A stretch of 64,000 bases of DNA from Gemmatimonadaceae bacterium (GTDB lineage Bacteria > Gemmatimonadota > Gemmatimonadetes > Gemmatimonadales > Gemmatimonadaceae). Made by a program: the position numbers and the translations under genes. The DNA is taken from contig JAUQWM010000033.1 of NCBI GenBank assembly GCA_030835125.1, forward strand, positions 62,001 through 126,000. Reading direction: 5' to 3'. Position 1 is the first letter of the stretch, and every line of letters starts with the position of its first letter. Below the pieces are notes generated by a model. The model worked only from the letters and a program-made list of their open reading frames with translations. It searched no databases and was not told the DNA's origin. This document shows, in pieces, positions 1 through 9,928 of this stretch.

Positions 1-768
1 TTCGCGCAACAGCTCGACCGGCATGTTGTCGAGCAGGATGATGTCGGCGCCGGCCGCGGCGGCGGCCGCCACCTGATCGACCGTGACACACTCGATCTCG
101 ACGCGAGTCGCCGGCGGGGCGAGGTCCCGCGCGCGCTTGATGGCGACCTCCACCTGCCCGTCCAGCGCCGCCAGGTGGTTGTCCTTGATCAGGACGGAGC
201 TCGCGAGGTCCATCCGGTGGTTCGACCCCCCGCCCGCCCGGACGGCGTACTTCTCCAGGCTCCGCCACCCGGGTGTCGTCTTGCGCGTGTCGAGGATACG
301 CACGCCCGTTCCGCGCACGGCATCCACGTATCGCGACGTCAGCGACGCGATGCCGGAGAGCCGCATCAGGAAATTGAGCGCCACCCGCTCGGCGGAGAGC
401 ATGGCCCGGGCGTGGCCGGTGATATAGACGACGGTTTCGCCGCGCATGGCGCGCTTGCCGTCCTCGGTGTCGACCCGCATCGAGACCTTGGGATCGAGCA
501 TCCGGAACGTCTCGAGGGCGAATGGGATGCCGGCGATCGTCCCGCCCTGACGCGCGACCAGGGCCGCCCGGGCGCGCCGGTCCGACCGCACCGTCGCGAT
601 GGTCGTGACGTCGTTGAACGCGCCGTCTTCCTCGAGCGCCTCCCGGACCCGGCTGACGAGCTGGTCCCGCGTCAACGGGAACCGCAGACCATCGCGCGCG
701 GCGACGGCGGGCATCTCCAGCGGCGTCACCCGACGCGGCGGCGGGACGTTCGGCTCCATGTCCGGCAT
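1..768 (-). CDS. nadC: Quinolinate phosphoribosyltransferase (nicotinate-nucleotide pyrophosphorylase), C-terminus cut by window edge
   Basis: Translating the minus strand from an ATG at 768 gives an open frame to the window edge (256 codons; the family is about 280 residues). It contains the family signature TRKTTPGWRSLEKYAVRAGG followed by NHRMDL and KDNH, which bind quinolinate and PRPP. The enzyme converts quinolinate and PRPP to nicotinate mononucleotide, CO2 and PPi in the cytosol. It lies 21 bp downstream of nadA on the same strand and is the third step of the nadB-nadA-nadC operon. A second ATG three codons in (759) is an equally possible start. The C-terminal 25 or so residues lie outside the window. 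Confidence 0.95.
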   Translation of the reverse strand, partial: MPDMEPNVPPPRRVTPLEMPAVAARDGLRFPLTRDQLVSRVREALEEDGAFNDVTTIATVRSDRRARAALVARQGGTIAGIPFALETFRMLDPKVSMRVDTEDGKRAMRGETVVYITGHARAMLSAERVALNFLMRLSGIASLTSRYVDAVRGTGVRILDTRKTTPGWRSLEKYAVRAGGGSNHRMDLASSVLIKDNHLAALDGQVEVAIKRARDLAPPATRVEIECVTVDQVAAAAAAGADIILLDNMPVELLRE

Positions 769-789
769 GGTGGCTCCGGTGGTGCGGTG

Positions 790-1797
790 TTACTCGCCGG
801 GATCGAACCCGGCGATTCCCGAGACGGGACGGGTCGCGTTTCCCCCGATGGCCACCATTCGCTCGAGGGCGCGCCGCGCGGGCGCGGCCACGTCGTCAGG
901 CACCGTCACGCGGTGTGTCATGGTCTCGAGTGAGCGAAGCACCTTGGGCAACGTCGTCATCTTCATGTACTGGCATTCGGCCCGATCCGACGCTGCATGG
1001 AACGTCTTGTCCGGATTGGCGCGACGCAACCGGTGCAGGATACCGGTTTCGGTCGCGACGATGAACTCGCGGCTGCCGGATTCAGCCGGCCGGCGGATCA
1101 TGCCCTCGGTGGACAGGACCTGGACGCCTTCCTTCGGGATGGCTCCGGCCGAGAGCGCCTCGACGACACTGGTCGCGCAGCCGCACTCGGGGTGGACCAG
1201 CAATTCCGCTCCCGGATGCTCGGCACGCTGGCGAGCCAGGCTCTGCGGGGTGATGCCGGCGTGCACGTGGCACTCGCCCAGCCAGACATGGATGTTCTCC
1301 CTCCCGGTCACGCGTCGCACGTGGGCGCCGAGGAAGAGGTCCGGCAGGAAGAGGATCTCCTGTTCGGCGGGGATCGCGTTGACGATCTCCACCGCGTTGC
1401 CGGACGTGCAGCAATAATCGGACTCGGCCTTCACGGCGGCCGAGGTGTTGACGTAGGAGACGACGACGGCGCCGGGGTGGGCGGCCTTCCACTCGCGCAA
1501 CTGGTCGGCGGTGATGGTGTCGGCGAGAGAGCAGCCGGCGGCCAGGTCCGGGAGCAGGACGGTCTTCGCCGGCGACAGGATCGCGGCCGTCTCGGCCATG
1601 AAGTGCACGCCGCAGAAGACGATGACATCGGCCGGCGTCTTTGCCGCCTCGCGCGAGAGCCCTAACGAGTCGCCGACGAAGTCCGCGACGTCCTGGACCT
1701 CGGGCCGCTCGTAGTTGTGCGACAGGATGACGGCGTTGCGCTGGCGGGCGAGTTCCTTCACCCGGGACGCCAGTTCGGTGGGGGGAATAGCCTCCAT
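790..1797 (-). CDS. nadA: Quinolinate synthase A, [4Fe-4S] enzyme
   Basis: The product is 335 residues. It condenses iminoaspartate with dihydroxyacetone phosphate to form quinolinate, the second step of de novo NAD synthesis. Conserved motifs include [15 protein letters not shown] near residue 27, [10 protein letters not shown] (C62), AAGCSLAD (C89), YCCTSGN (C129/C130), HPECGCA (C205/C207) and ECQYMK (C275), so cysteines able to ligate the cluster are present. The frame stays open into nadB, but the start at 1797 matches the family length. The gene lies 26 bp after nadB and 21 bp before nadC, which implies co-transcription. Confidence 0.96.
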   Translation of the reverse strand: MEAIPPTELASRVKELARQRNAVILSHNYERPEVQDVADFVGDSLGLSREAAKTPADVIVFCGVHFMAETAAILSPAKTVLLPDLAAGCSLADTITADQLREWKAAHPGAVVVSYVNTSAAVKAESDYCCTSGNAVEIVNAIPAEQEILFLPDLFLGAHVRRVTGRENIHVWLGECHVHAGITPQSLARQRAEHPGAELLVHPECGCATSVVEALSAGAIPKEGVQVLSTEGMIRRPAESGSREFIVATETGILHRLRRANPDKTFHAASDRAECQYMKMTTLPKVLRSLETMTHRVTVPDDVAAPARRALERMVAIGGNATRPVSGIAGFDPGE

Positions 1798-1823
1798 GCC
1801 TGAATCTACACGCCTCGCCCCGC

Positions 1824-3335
1824 TCACACTTCGATGTGCTTCCTCGCCCATCCGCGGCGCGGCTTCGGGAAGTCGCTGCGATGGTGACCCCCGCGTGATT
1901 CCTTCCGGGCGAGCGCCGACTTCGCGATCAGGATCGCCGTCTCGCAGAGGTTGAGTTCCTCGGTCGCGCCCGACGGCAGGCGATGGTGGATGTCCATCAA
2001 CTCGGCGAGGCAGTCCCGGAGTCCGCGCGCATTCCGGTCGATGCCGCTCTTCTCCCACATCACGGCGCGGATGCTGTCCGCGGCGACCTGTGCCGCCCCG
2101 CGGTCCGGGAGGGAGGGCACGGACCAACGGGTCGCCCGGCGCGGCGTGGGGCTTTCCGGGACCGTGGCCAGGTCCCTGGCGATCCGCTCGGCGAACACGA
2201 GGCCCTCGAGCAGCGAATTGGACGCGAGACGATTCGCGCCGTGCACCCCGGTGCACGACACCTCACCGCAGGCGTAGAGGTGGTTCAGCCGCGAGTGGCC
2301 GGCCAGGTCGGTGATCACCCCGCCCATCATGTAGTGCGCCGCCGGGGTGACGGGAATGAGGTCGGTGCGCGGATCGATGCCGCGCGCGGTGCAGAGCGCG
2401 AAGATGCCGGGAAAACGTTCCGTGAACTGGTCTCCCAGCTCGCGGGCGTCGAGGAACACCTGACCGGTGGCGTTTCGTTCGGCGAAGATCTCCCGCGCGA
2501 CGATGTCGCGCGGCGCGAGTTCCGCCAGCCGGTGCCGCTCCGGCATGAATCGCCGCCGCTTGCCGTTGAGCAGGATGGCCCCTTCGCCGCGCACGGCCTC
2601 GGAAATCAGCGCCAGGGGGTTCTCGGGCGTGTCCAGGGCGGTCGGGTGAAACTGCACGAACTCCCTGTCCGACAGCTTCGCCCCGGCGCGGTGCGCGATC
2701 GCGTACCCGTCGCCCGTCGCGACCACCGGGTTGGTCGTGTAGCGATAGACCTGGCCGCACCCGCCGGTGGCCAAGACGGTCGCGTCGGCGCGGATCTCGA
2801 CCGCCTCGCCCGCGACGCTGGCGCGCACGCCGGCACAGCGGCCGCCCTCGACGATCAGGTCGAGGACCCTGGCGCGCTCGAGCACGCGGGTCCGCGCACT
2901 CTCACGCACGCGTTCGACGAGCGTGCGCGCCACCTCGGCGCCGGTCCGGTCCCCGTGGGAGTGGACGATGCGTCGCCGGGAGTGGGCGGCCTCGCGGCCG
3001 AGGCGGAGGGCACCCTTCGGCGTCAGGTCGAATTCGGCGCCGGCCACCTGCAGTTCCCGGACGCGCGCCGGGCCCTCCTCGACCAGCACCCGCACCGCCT
3101 CCTCGTCGCAGAGGGCGGCGCCGGCCGCGAGCGTGTCCTGCGAGTGGAGCTTGGGCGAGTCCCCGGCGCCTAACGCGGCGGCGATGCCGCCCTGGGCATA
3201 CGCGGTCGCGGAATCGAACAGCGATCGCTTGGTGAGGAGCATGACATCCGCGTTCACCGAGGTGCGCCAGGCGGTATGGAGGCCCGCCACCCCGCTGCCC
3301 ACCACGAGGAAGCGCGTCCGGAGGAGCGATGGCAT
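1824..3335 (-). CDS. nadB: L-aspartate oxidase
   Basis: The product is 503 residues. It is an FAD enzyme oxidising L-aspartate to iminoaspartate, the first step of NAD synthesis. The N-terminal Rossmann motif [15 protein letters not shown] is followed by [12 protein letters not shown], the flavin/substrate segment [25 protein letters not shown], and the C-terminal HMMGG-like AAHYMMGGV and [16 protein letters not shown] signatures. The ATG at 3335 is preferred to a TTG three codons upstream. It leads the nadBAC operon. It diverges from the BNR-repeat gene across only about 77 bp, so both promoters must lie in that gap. Confidence 0.96.
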   Translation of the reverse strand: MPSLLRTRFLVVGSGVAGLHTAWRTSVNADVMLLTKRSLFDSATAYAQGGIAAALGAGDSPKLHSQDTLAAGAALCDEEAVRVLVEEGPARVRELQVAGAEFDLTPKGALRLGREAAHSRRRIVHSHGDRTGAEVARTLVERVRESARTRVLERARVLDLIVEGGRCAGVRASVAGEAVEIRADATVLATGGCGQVYRYTTNPVVATGDGYAIAHRAGAKLSDREFVQFHPTALDTPENPLALISEAVRGEGAILLNGKRRRFMPERHRLAELAPRDIVAREIFAERNATGQVFLDARELGDQFTERFPGIFALCTARGIDPRTDLIPVTPAAHYMMGGVITDLAGHSRLNHLYACGEVSCTGVHGANRLASNSLLEGLVFAERIARDLATVPESPTPRRATRWSVPSLPDRGAAQVAADSIRAVMWEKSGIDRNARGLRDCLAELMDIHHRLPSGATEELNLCETAILIAKSALARKESRGGHHRSDFPKPRRGWARKHIEV

Positions 3336-3412
3336 ATGCAGCAATTCAAGCGGAGCGGCGGCGCCGGGGCAATCCGATTGCCGTTTGCGGATCGCGGGCA
3401 GCAGATTGCGGC

Positions 3413-4513
3413 ATGCGGACCTCCCTGACGGCGCGGCCGTCCTCGCGCACGTGGCGTATCCCTCGTCTCCGCAATCGCTTGCGCTCGAGCCTGGTTCCGC
3501 TCGCTGTATCGCTGGCGTGCCTTCCTTCCGCCACCGCCTGCGCGCAGCTCTGGGAGCCGCTCAAGGCGGCCACCACGGCGTCGTTCCGGGGGCTCTCGGT
3601 CGTGGACGACCGGGTGGCGTGGGCGAGCGGGACGCGCGGCACCGTCATCCGGACAACCGATGGCGGCGACACGTGGACGGTCGACAGCATCCCGGGTGCC
3701 GCGGCCCTCGACCTGCGCGCCATCCACGCGCGGAGCGGGGACGTGGCGCACGTGGCCGCGACCGCGGGCCGCATCTGGCGCACCACCGATGGCGGCCGCA
3801 CCTGGTCGCTCCGGTACCAGGCCACCGACACGACGGTCTTCCTCGACGCGATCGTGTTCCGGGACGACCGGAACGGCATGGCGTTAGGCGACCCGATGGG
3901 CGGGCGCTTCCTGCTCCTCGTCACCGCCGACGGCGGGGACACCTGGTCCGAGGCGCCCGCGGGCTCCCGTCCCGAGGCAGGACGGGACGAGGCCGCCTTC
4001 GCCGCCAGCGGGACGTCCCTGGCCGTGCTCGGCAGCCACGCATGGCTGGGAACGGGGGGATCGGCTGCCCGGATCTTCCGCAGCACGGACGAGGGCCGGA
4101 GCTGGACGCCCCATCCGTCCTCGATCCCGGCGCGTGCGGGCGCCGGCGGCGTCTTCTCGGTCGCCTTCGCCGATACCCTGCACGGCATCGCCGTCGGTGG
4201 CGACTATGAGCGCCCGGACGCCGCGAGCGGGACGGCGGCATTCACCACCGATGGGGGAAAGACCTGGGTGCCCGCCGTCACCATGCCAGGCGGCTATCGC
4301 TCAGGGGTCGCCATGCGACGGGCCGGGGACGAGTTGCTGGCCATCGCGGCGGGCACCACGGGTTCCGACGTCAGCCGGGACGGGGGCCGCAGCTGGATCC
4401 CCCTCGACGCCGTGCCGTTCAACTCAGTACAGTTCGGCCCTTCCAGCGTCGCGTTCGCCGTCGGCGGACGGGGTCGCGTCGCGCGGCTCGACAGTCGCCG
4501 CATCCCTCGCTGA
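3413..4513 (+). CDS. Secreted BNR/Asp-box repeat protein (Ycf48-like fold)
   Basis: The product is 366 residues from the ATG at 3413. A basic N-terminus and a hydrophobic stretch ending near SATACAQ look like a Sec signal peptide. At least six Asp-box repeats are visible (TTDGGDTW, TTDGGRTW, TADGGDTW, STDEGRSW, TTDGGKTW, SRDGGRSW), spaced as in a beta-propeller. The Ycf48/HCF136 and sialidase-like families share this architecture. No sialidase catalytic arginine triad was identified, so an enzymatic role is not claimed. It is followed 19 bp later by a cyclophilin gene, suggesting a periplasmic folding or assembly pair. Confidence 0.8.
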   Translation: MRTSLTARPSSRTWRIPRLRNRLRSSLVPLAVSLACLPSATACAQLWEPLKAATTASFRGLSVVDDRVAWASGTRGTVIRTTDGGDTWTVDSIPGAAALDLRAIHARSGDVAHVAATAGRIWRTTDGGRTWSLRYQATDTTVFLDAIVFRDDRNGMALGDPMGGRFLLLVTADGGDTWSEAPAGSRPEAGRDEAAFAASGTSLAVLGSHAWLGTGGSAARIFRSTDEGRSWTPHPSSIPARAGAGGVFSVAFADTLHGIAVGGDYERPDAASGTAAFTTDGGKTWVPAVTMPGGYRSGVAMRRAGDELLAIAAGTTGSDVSRDGGRSWIPLDAVPFNSVQFGPSSVAFAVGGRGRVARLDSRRIPR

Positions 4514-4532
4514 AGACTCCCGAGACCTGACC

Positions 4533-5192
4533 ATGCGGAACTCCCTCCCCCTCCTGTTGGCCGGCGCGCTCGCATTCACCGCCGCCTGCGACAAGCCGGC
4601 CCCGCCGCCGGCGGACACCACGGCGGCGACGCCGCCCGCCCCAGCGGCGGCCCCGGCCATGGATCCCGCGCCCGCCGTCTTCCAGGTCCGCCTGGAGACG
4701 AGCCGCGGCCCGATCGTGATCGAGGCACATCGCGACTGGTCGCCTAACGGTGTCGACCACCTCTACCAGCTCGTCCAGGCCGGGTACTACGACGACGTCC
4801 GGTTCTTCCGCGTGGTGCCCGGCTTCGTGGTGCAATTCGGCATGCACGGCGACACGGCGACCAACGCCCTGTGGCAGGACCGGAACCTGCCTGACGACCC
4901 CGTCAAGCAGACCAACCGCCGTGGCACGGTGACCTATGCCAAGTCCATGGCCCCCAACTCGCGTTCGACGCAGCTCTTCATCAACCTCGGCGACAACGCC
5001 GGCCTCGATGGCCAGGGCTTCTCGCCCATCGGCGAGGTGATCGAGGGGATGAGCGTGGTCGACGCGCTGTACTCGGGGTACGGCGACACGCCCACCAACC
5101 AGCAGGCGGAGATCGCCGCCGAGGGCAATGCCTTCCTCAACCGGCTCTATCCCAAGCTCGACTTCATCAAGACGGCGCGGATCGTGAAGTAA
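4533..5192 (+). CDS. Cyclophilin-type peptidyl-prolyl isomerase, exported (likely lipoprotein)
   Basis: The product is 219 residues. The N-terminus is a signal sequence ending LAFTAAC, an imperfect lipobox, followed by a Pro/Ala-rich linker to about residue 50. The cyclophilin core contains VRFFRVVPGFVVQFG, the active-site segment, and STQLFINLGDNAGLD, with SPIGEVIEGMSVVD near the C-terminus. It would catalyse cis-trans isomerisation of prolyl bonds in the periplasm. The start at 4533 is chosen because it gives the signal peptide. A strong hairpin follows at 5234-5262. Confidence 0.88.
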   Translation: MRNSLPLLLAGALAFTAACDKPAPPPADTTAATPPAPAAAPAMDPAPAVFQVRLETSRGPIVIEAHRDWSPNGVDHLYQLVQAGYYDDVRFFRVVPGFVVQFGMHGDTATNALWQDRNLPDDPVKQTNRRGTVTYAKSMAPNSRSTQLFINLGDNAGLDGQGFSPIGEVIEGMSVVDALYSGYGDTPTNQQAEIAAEGNAFLNRLYPKLDFIKTARIVK

Positions 5193-5233
5193 CCGTCCCC
5201 CGGGCCGCGAACGGGCAGGTGGATGGCCGGACA

Positions 5234-5262
5234 GCGGCCGGGAGTCAATGGCTCCCGGCCGC
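5234..5262 (+). terminator. Hairpin terminator after cyclophilin gene
   Basis: A perfect 11-bp stem (GCGGCCGGGAG with CTCCCGGCCGC) encloses a 7-nt loop 42 bp after the cyclophilin stop codon. Only a short weak T-run follows, so it could be rho-independent or simply an mRNA 3'-end stabiliser. Confidence 0.6.
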
Positions 5263-5302
5263 CTTGCCGTGACAGGGGTAGGCGCCAACTTACCACCCTC
5301 TC

Positions 5303-6340
5303 ATGCGCAGACTCCTCGCGGTGATGGTAGCACTGCTCGCGGTGCACACCGCGCTCCTCTTCGTGCGCCCTTCGCAGGCGACGCCCGCCTTTGAGGGCGA
5401 GGGACTCGATGTCGGTGTCGTCTTCGACGTCGGCGGACGGGGCGACAAGTCATTCAACGACGGCGCATTCCTCGGCGCCGAGCGCGCCATCCGCGAACTC
5501 GGCGCGCGCGTGCGGTACATCGAGCCGGGCGAGGGCACCGATCGCGAGGCCGGGCTGCGACTCCTCGCGGCCGAAGGCATGGACCTGGTGATCGGTGTGG
5601 GGTTCATCTTCTCGGACGACCTGGCGCAGCTTTCGCGCGAATACCCGGACGTCCGCTTCGCCGGCATCGACTATGCGCCCCCGGTGGACGCCGCCGGAAA
5701 CATGATCCCGCCCCCCGCCAACCTTGCGGCGCTGCGGTTTCGCGAGGAACAGGGCTCGTTCCTGGTCGGCGCGCTGGCCGCGCTCGTGGGGGACTCGAAG
5801 AAGCTGGGGTTCATCGGCGGCATGGACTTCCCCCTCATCCACAAGTTCGAGGCGGGATTCCGGGCCGGTGTGCAGGCGGTCTGCGCGGACTGCCAGGTCA
5901 TCGCGCAGTATGCCGGCGTCACCCCGGAGGCCTTCCGGAACCCGGGGCGCGGTCAGGAACTCGCACTCAGCCAGTACCAGTCGGGCGTGAACGTGATCTT
6001 CCACGCGTCCGGCTCGACGGGACTGGGAGTGTTCGAGGCAGCGCGGCGGCGCGGCAAGCTCGCCATCGGGGTCGACTCGGACCAGCAAGCCGAGGCGCCG
6101 GGGTTCATCCTCACGTCCATGGTGAAGCGCGTCGACGAGGCGGTCTTCAGCGCCGTGCAGAGCGTAAGGGACGGCACCTTCCAGGGCGGGATCTTCCAGC
6201 TGGGGCTGGCCGAGCAGGGCGTCGATTACGTGTACGACGACCACAATCGCGCGCTGATTCCCGACAGCGTCCGCGCGCGAGTCGAGGCGCTGCGTGCCGA
6301 GATCGTCGCCGGGCGGATCACGGTCCCGTTCACGCGATGA
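5303..6340 (+). CDS. BMP/PnrA-family substrate-binding protein of ABC importer
   Basis: The product is 345 residues. The N-terminal hydrophobic segment (residues 1-25) is a signal peptide or anchor. The mature part carries the BMP family features GVVFDVGGRGDKSFNDGAF, LVIGVGFIFSDDL, KKLGFIGGMDFPLIHKFEAGF and GVDSDQQAEAPG. BMP/PnrA proteins bind purine nucleosides, so nucleoside uptake is the likely role, though the ligand is inferred. It opens a four-gene operon; the next gene overlaps its stop by 4 bp (ATGA). Confidence 0.9.
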   Translation: MRRLLAVMVALLAVHTALLFVRPSQATPAFEGEGLDVGVVFDVGGRGDKSFNDGAFLGAERAIRELGARVRYIEPGEGTDREAGLRLLAAEGMDLVIGVGFIFSDDLAQLSREYPDVRFAGIDYAPPVDAAGNMIPPPANLAALRFREEQGSFLVGALAALVGDSKKLGFIGGMDFPLIHKFEAGFRAGVQAVCADCQVIAQYAGVTPEAFRNPGRGQELALSQYQSGVNVIFHASGSTGLGVFEAARRRGKLAIGVDSDQQAEAPGFILTSMVKRVDEAVFSAVQSVRDGTFQGGIFQLGLAEQGVDYVYDDHNRALIPDSVRARVEALRAEIVAGRITVPFTR

Positions 6341-7971
6341 GCACGTCCCCGGAGTCGGGCCGGGAGCGACCGGCCACCGGCGCGACCGGGTCTCGAGTCA
6401 CGAGTCACGAGCCCCGCCTGCTGGTCGCGACGGGAGTCCGGAAGGCATTCGGCAGCGTCGAGGCGAACCGGAACGCGAGCCTCGAGGTCGCGCGCGGGGA
6501 GATTCACGCGCTGGTGGGCGAGAACGGCGCGGGCAAGTCCACGCTCATGCGCATCCTCGCGGGCCTGCACGCCCCGGACGACGGGCGGGTCGAACTGGAC
6601 GGACGCGACGTCACCGGCTGGTCCACGCGCCAGGCCATCGACGCGGGCGTCGGCATGGTCCACCAGCACTTCATGCTCGTGCCCACGCTCACCGTCGCCG
6701 AGAACCTGGTGCTCGGCCGCGAGCCCCGGCGGGGGGCACGGCTCGACCGCGCGGCCGCCCGCGCCGAGGTCGAAACGTTAGGCACGCGGACCGGGCTGGT
6801 CGTGGCGCCGGACCGGCTGGTGTCGGACCTCTCGGTGGGGGAGGCGCAACGCGTCGAGGTGCTGAAGGTGCTCTGGCGTGGGGCGCGGCTGCTGATCCTC
6901 GACGAGCCCACGGCGGTCCTGTCCCCCCCGGAAGTGAAGGACCTGTGGGGGGTCCTGCGGCGGCTCACGGCCGAGGGCAGCACGGTGGTCCTCATCACCC
7001 ACAAGCTGGACGAGGTAATGGAGATCTCGGACACGGTGACGGTGATGCGCGCCGGGGAAACGGTGGGCCGCATCGCCACCCGTGACGCCTCGCCCGCCGC
7101 CATTGCCAGGATGATGGTCGGGCGGGAGGTGCGATTGGCAACGGACAGGCCGGAGGCCGGCGGCAGCGGGCCACAGGACGAGCCGAGTCACGATTCACGA
7201 GCCATGAGTCGCGCCGCGCTCGACGTGAAGGCCCTGGTCGTGGCGTCGGGACGCGGCGATGACGCCGTCCGGGGGGTCAGCTTCGCGATACCGCCTGGTG
7301 AGGTCTTCGGGATTGCGGGGGTCGAGGGGAACGGCCAGTCCGAACTGGTCGAGGCGATCGCCGGGCTACGCCGCGTCTCGTCAGGCACGATCCACCTCGG
7401 CGCGCGCGACATCACCTCCCTCGGCATGCGCGAGCGCGGCGACGCGGGGCTGTCGCACATCCCCGAGGATCGGCATCGGCGGGGGCTCGTGCTCGACTAC
7501 GCCATCGCCGACAACCTGATCCTCGGGCGCCAGCACCATTTCACGCGGCGCGGCGTCCTCGATCGCGGCGCGATCGCCGCCAACGCGGCGACCCAGGTCG
7601 CCGGGTTCGACATCCGGCCACCCGACCCCAGGCTCCCGGCTGCCGCGCTGTCGGGCGGGAACCAGCAGAAGGTCGTGATCGCGCGCGAGATGGGTCGCGA
7701 GTTCCCGGTGCTGCTGGCGTGCCAGCCCACGCGGGGCGTGGACGTCGGCGCCATCGAGTTCATCCACGCCCGGATCCGGGCCGCCGCGGCCGCGGGACGC
7801 GCGGTACTGCTGGTCTCCGCGGACCTCGTCGAAGTGCTCGCCCTCGCTGACCGGGTCGCCGTCATGTACGACGGCCGTTTCGTGACCGTGCTCCCGCGGG
7901 CGCAGGCCAGCGCCGCCGTGCTGGGACCGTACATGACCGGGCTCGCCGGCCGCGGGGCAACGACTCCGTGA
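6337..7971 (+). CDS. ABC transporter ATPase with two nucleotide-binding domains (nucleoside-type)
   Basis: The product is 544 residues. NBD1 has Walker A GENGAGKST (near residue 67), signature LSVGEAQRVEVLK and Walker B LLILDEPTAVL. NBD2 has a degenerate Walker A, GVEGNGQSE, and signature LSGGNQQKVVIAREM, as is normal for RbsA/YufO-type tandem ATPases. It energises the two permeases downstream. Two heptanucleotide-type arrays lie in the coding sequence, at 6395-6411 before NBD1 and at 7185-7212 in the linker between the domains. Both are in the stop-free orientation and in likely flexible regions. Confidence 0.93.
   Translation: MSTSPESGRERPATGATGSRVTSHEPRLLVATGVRKAFGSVEANRNASLEVARGEIHALVGENGAGKSTLMRILAGLHAPDDGRVELDGRDVTGWSTRQAIDAGVGMVHQHFMLVPTLTVAENLVLGREPRRGARLDRAAARAEVETLGTRTGLVVAPDRLVSDLSVGEAQRVEVLKVLWRGARLLILDEPTAVLSPPEVKDLWGVLRRLTAEGSTVVLITHKLDEVMEISDTVTVMRAGETVGRIATRDASPAAIARMMVGREVRLATDRPEAGGSGPQDEPSHDSRAMSRAALDVKALVVASGRGDDAVRGVSFAIPPGEVFGIAGVEGNGQSELVEAIAGLRRVSSGTIHLGARDITSLGMRERGDAGLSHIPEDRHRRGLVLDYAIADNLILGRQHHFTRRGVLDRGAIAANAATQVAGFDIRPPDPRLPAAALSGGNQQKVVIAREMGREFPVLLACQPTRGVDVGAIEFIHARIRAAAAAGRAVLLVSADLVEVLALADRVAVMYDGRFVTVLPRAQASAAVLGPYMTGLAGRGATTP
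6395..6411 (+). repeat. In-frame heptanucleotide array (AGTCACG unit)
   Basis: About 2.5 copies of AGTCACG encode SRVTSHEP in the N-terminal extension of the ABC ATPase. The array is in the stop-free orientation relative to the gene. Confidence 0.7.
7185..7212 (+). repeat. In-frame degenerate heptanucleotide array (AGTCACG-like) in inter-domain linker
   Basis: Four degenerate heptads (GAGTCAC, GATTCAC, GAGCCAT, GAGTCGC) encode SHDSRAMSR between the two ATPase domains. The 7-bp phase is kept although the units differ. Confidence 0.6.
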
Positions 7972-9026
7972 GCCGGTCCGTCCCCGGATCCTTCGCCGTG
8001 GCCTGGCTGGCGCCACTCATCGCGCTGCTCATCGCCGCCGTCGTGGGCGACATCCTCATCCTCTCGTTCGGGCAGTCCCCGGGCGACGTCTACCGCCTCC
8101 TGCTCGAAGGCACCTGGGGCAATGCCTATGGCCTGGGGCAGGTGCTCTACAAGGCGACGACGCTGACGTTCACCGGACTCGCCGTCGCGTTAGGTCTCCG
8201 CGCCGGGTTGTTCAACATTGGCGCCGAGGGACAGCTCGCGGCGGGCGGGTTTGCCGCCGCCCTGGCCGGGCTGGCCGTCCCGGCCACCACGCCCGCGTTC
8301 CTCGCCGTCCCGCTGTGCGTGGTCGCCGCCGCGATGGGTGGCGGCATCGTGGGCGCCGTTCCCGGGGCGCTGAAGGCGCGCTTCGGCGCCAGCGAGGTGA
8401 TCGTCACGATCATGCTCAACTTCGTCGTGCTGGCGCTCCTCAACTGGCTCGTCGCCGCCAGGCTCCATGTCGGCGAGTCGCTGCACACACCCCCGATCAA
8501 CGCGGGCGCCGTGCCCCGGCTGGCGGACCTTGCCCCCGCCTTCCACGGCTCTGCCGCGAACACGACGATCGTGCTTGCCATCCTCACGGCAGCCGCGGTG
8601 GGCTGGTACCTCTTCCGCACGCGCGCCGGCTACGACCTTCGCGCCACCGGGCTGCAGCCCGACGCCGCCGAATACGGGGGGATCCGGGTTGGCGCCGTCC
8701 GCTTCCGCGCCCTGACGCTCGCGGGCGCGCTGGCCGGACTTGGCGGCGTGAACTACGTCCTCGGGTACAAGCACTACTACGAGGAGGGCTTCGCCTCGGG
8801 ATCGGGCTTCCTCGGGATCGCCGTCGCCCTCGTGGGACGGAACCACCCGGCCGGCGTTCCCATCGCCGCGCTGCTCTTCGCCACCATCTCGCAGGGCGGC
8901 CTGGCAGTCAACGCGATCGTGCCGAAACAGATGGTCGAGGTGCTGACCGCGGTGGTGATCATTGCGGTCGCAGTGACCGTGCCCGAAGTGCAGCGGCTGG
9001 CGGCGGCCGGGCGGCGGGTCGCATGA
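7968..9026 (+). CDS. ABC transporter permease, first subunit (BMP-type nucleoside importer)
   Basis: The product is 352 residues with about eight to nine predicted membrane segments. It contains the family segment GLFNIGAEGQLAAGGFAAAL and the EAA-like loop GENP-type region ATGLQPDAAEYGGIRV. It begins with GTG overlapping the TGA of the ATPase gene. With the next gene it forms the heterodimeric membrane channel (YufP/YufQ or NupB/NupC type). Confidence 0.9.
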   Translation: MSRSVPGSFAVAWLAPLIALLIAAVVGDILILSFGQSPGDVYRLLLEGTWGNAYGLGQVLYKATTLTFTGLAVALGLRAGLFNIGAEGQLAAGGFAAALAGLAVPATTPAFLAVPLCVVAAAMGGGIVGAVPGALKARFGASEVIVTIMLNFVVLALLNWLVAARLHVGESLHTPPINAGAVPRLADLAPAFHGSAANTTIVLAILTAAAVGWYLFRTRAGYDLRATGLQPDAAEYGGIRVGAVRFRALTLAGALAGLGGVNYVLGYKHYYEEGFASGSGFLGIAVALVGRNHPAGVPIAALLFATISQGGLAVNAIVPKQMVEVLTAVVIIAVAVTVPEVQRLAAAGRRVA

Positions 9027-9925
9027 TCATCCTTGCCTTCATCGTGCAGACGTTGCGCATCGCGACCCCCTACCTGCTGGCCGCGTCGGGGGGCCTGCTG
9101 TCGGAGCGCGCCGGGATCATCGCCCTGACGCTCGAGGGATGGATGCTGACCAGCGCGTTCTGCGCGGCCCTGGGGGCCCACTACGCGCAGTCGCCCTGGG
9201 TTGGCCTGCTCTGCGGCGTCGCCGGGGGCATCGTGGCGGCGGCGTTGCATGCCGTGGCATCGATCCGCTATCGCGCCAACCAGGTCGTGGTCGGGATCGC
9301 CATCAATCTCCTGGCGATCGGGACCACGAGGTTCTTCCTCCGGTTGGCGTTCGACAGTTCCTCGAACTCGCCGCGGGTTCCGGGATTCGACTGGTTCACG
9401 TCCTCGGGGGCGGGCGCCGGGGGCGTCCTCGACACGCTGGCGTCGCTCCTCAACCCGCTCGTGGTGGCGGGCCTGCTCGCCCTGCCCGTCGTCGGCTGGC
9501 TCCTGGCGAACCTTCCGCTCGGGCTCCGGATTCGTGCCGTCGGGGAGAAGCCTGAAGCGGCCGAGAGCCTGGGCGTGGACCCCGCCCGGGTCCGGTGGGT
9601 GGCGGTCCTGGCGGCGGGCGCCCTCACCTCCCTGGGAGGCGTCTATCTCGCGCTCGACCAGCACCAGTTCACGGACAACATGACGGCCGGACGCGGGTTC
9701 ATCGCGCTGGCCGCCGTCATCTTCGGTAACTGGCGACCCGCGCGCGTGGCGATCGCCTGCGTATTGTTCGCGGCGGCCGAAACCCTCCAGATCCAGCTCC
9801 AGGGACTCCAGCTCGTGCCTTCCCAGTTCGTCGAGATGATCCCGTACCTGCTGACCATCGTCGCCCTCGCCGGGATCGTGGGACGCGCGGTGCCGCCGGC
9901 CGCCCTCGGAAAGCCGACGGCCTGA
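9023..9925 (+). CDS. ABC transporter permease, second subunit
   Basis: The product is 300 residues. It starts at an ATG overlapping the preceding TGA (ATGA). It has about eight hydrophobic segments, the pattern LLSERAGIIALTLEGWML near the N-terminus (matching NIGxEGxML in YufQ-like permeases) and the cytoplasmic loop RAVGEKPEAAESLGVD. It is the partner of the 7968-9026 permease. Confidence 0.9.
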   Translation: MIILAFIVQTLRIATPYLLAASGGLLSERAGIIALTLEGWMLTSAFCAALGAHYAQSPWVGLLCGVAGGIVAAALHAVASIRYRANQVVVGIAINLLAIGTTRFFLRLAFDSSSNSPRVPGFDWFTSSGAGAGGVLDTLASLLNPLVVAGLLALPVVGWLLANLPLGLRIRAVGEKPEAAESLGVDPARVRWVAVLAAGALTSLGGVYLALDQHQFTDNMTAGRGFIALAAVIFGNWRPARVAIACVLFAAAETLQIQLQGLQLVPSQFVEMIPYLLTIVALAGIVGRAVPPAALGKPTA

Positions 9926-9928
9926 CGC

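Noticed and set aside
1798-2256. N-terminal extension of nadA into nadB
   Set aside because: The extension is out of frame with nadB, is not family-like, and the start at 1797 gives the normal NadA length.
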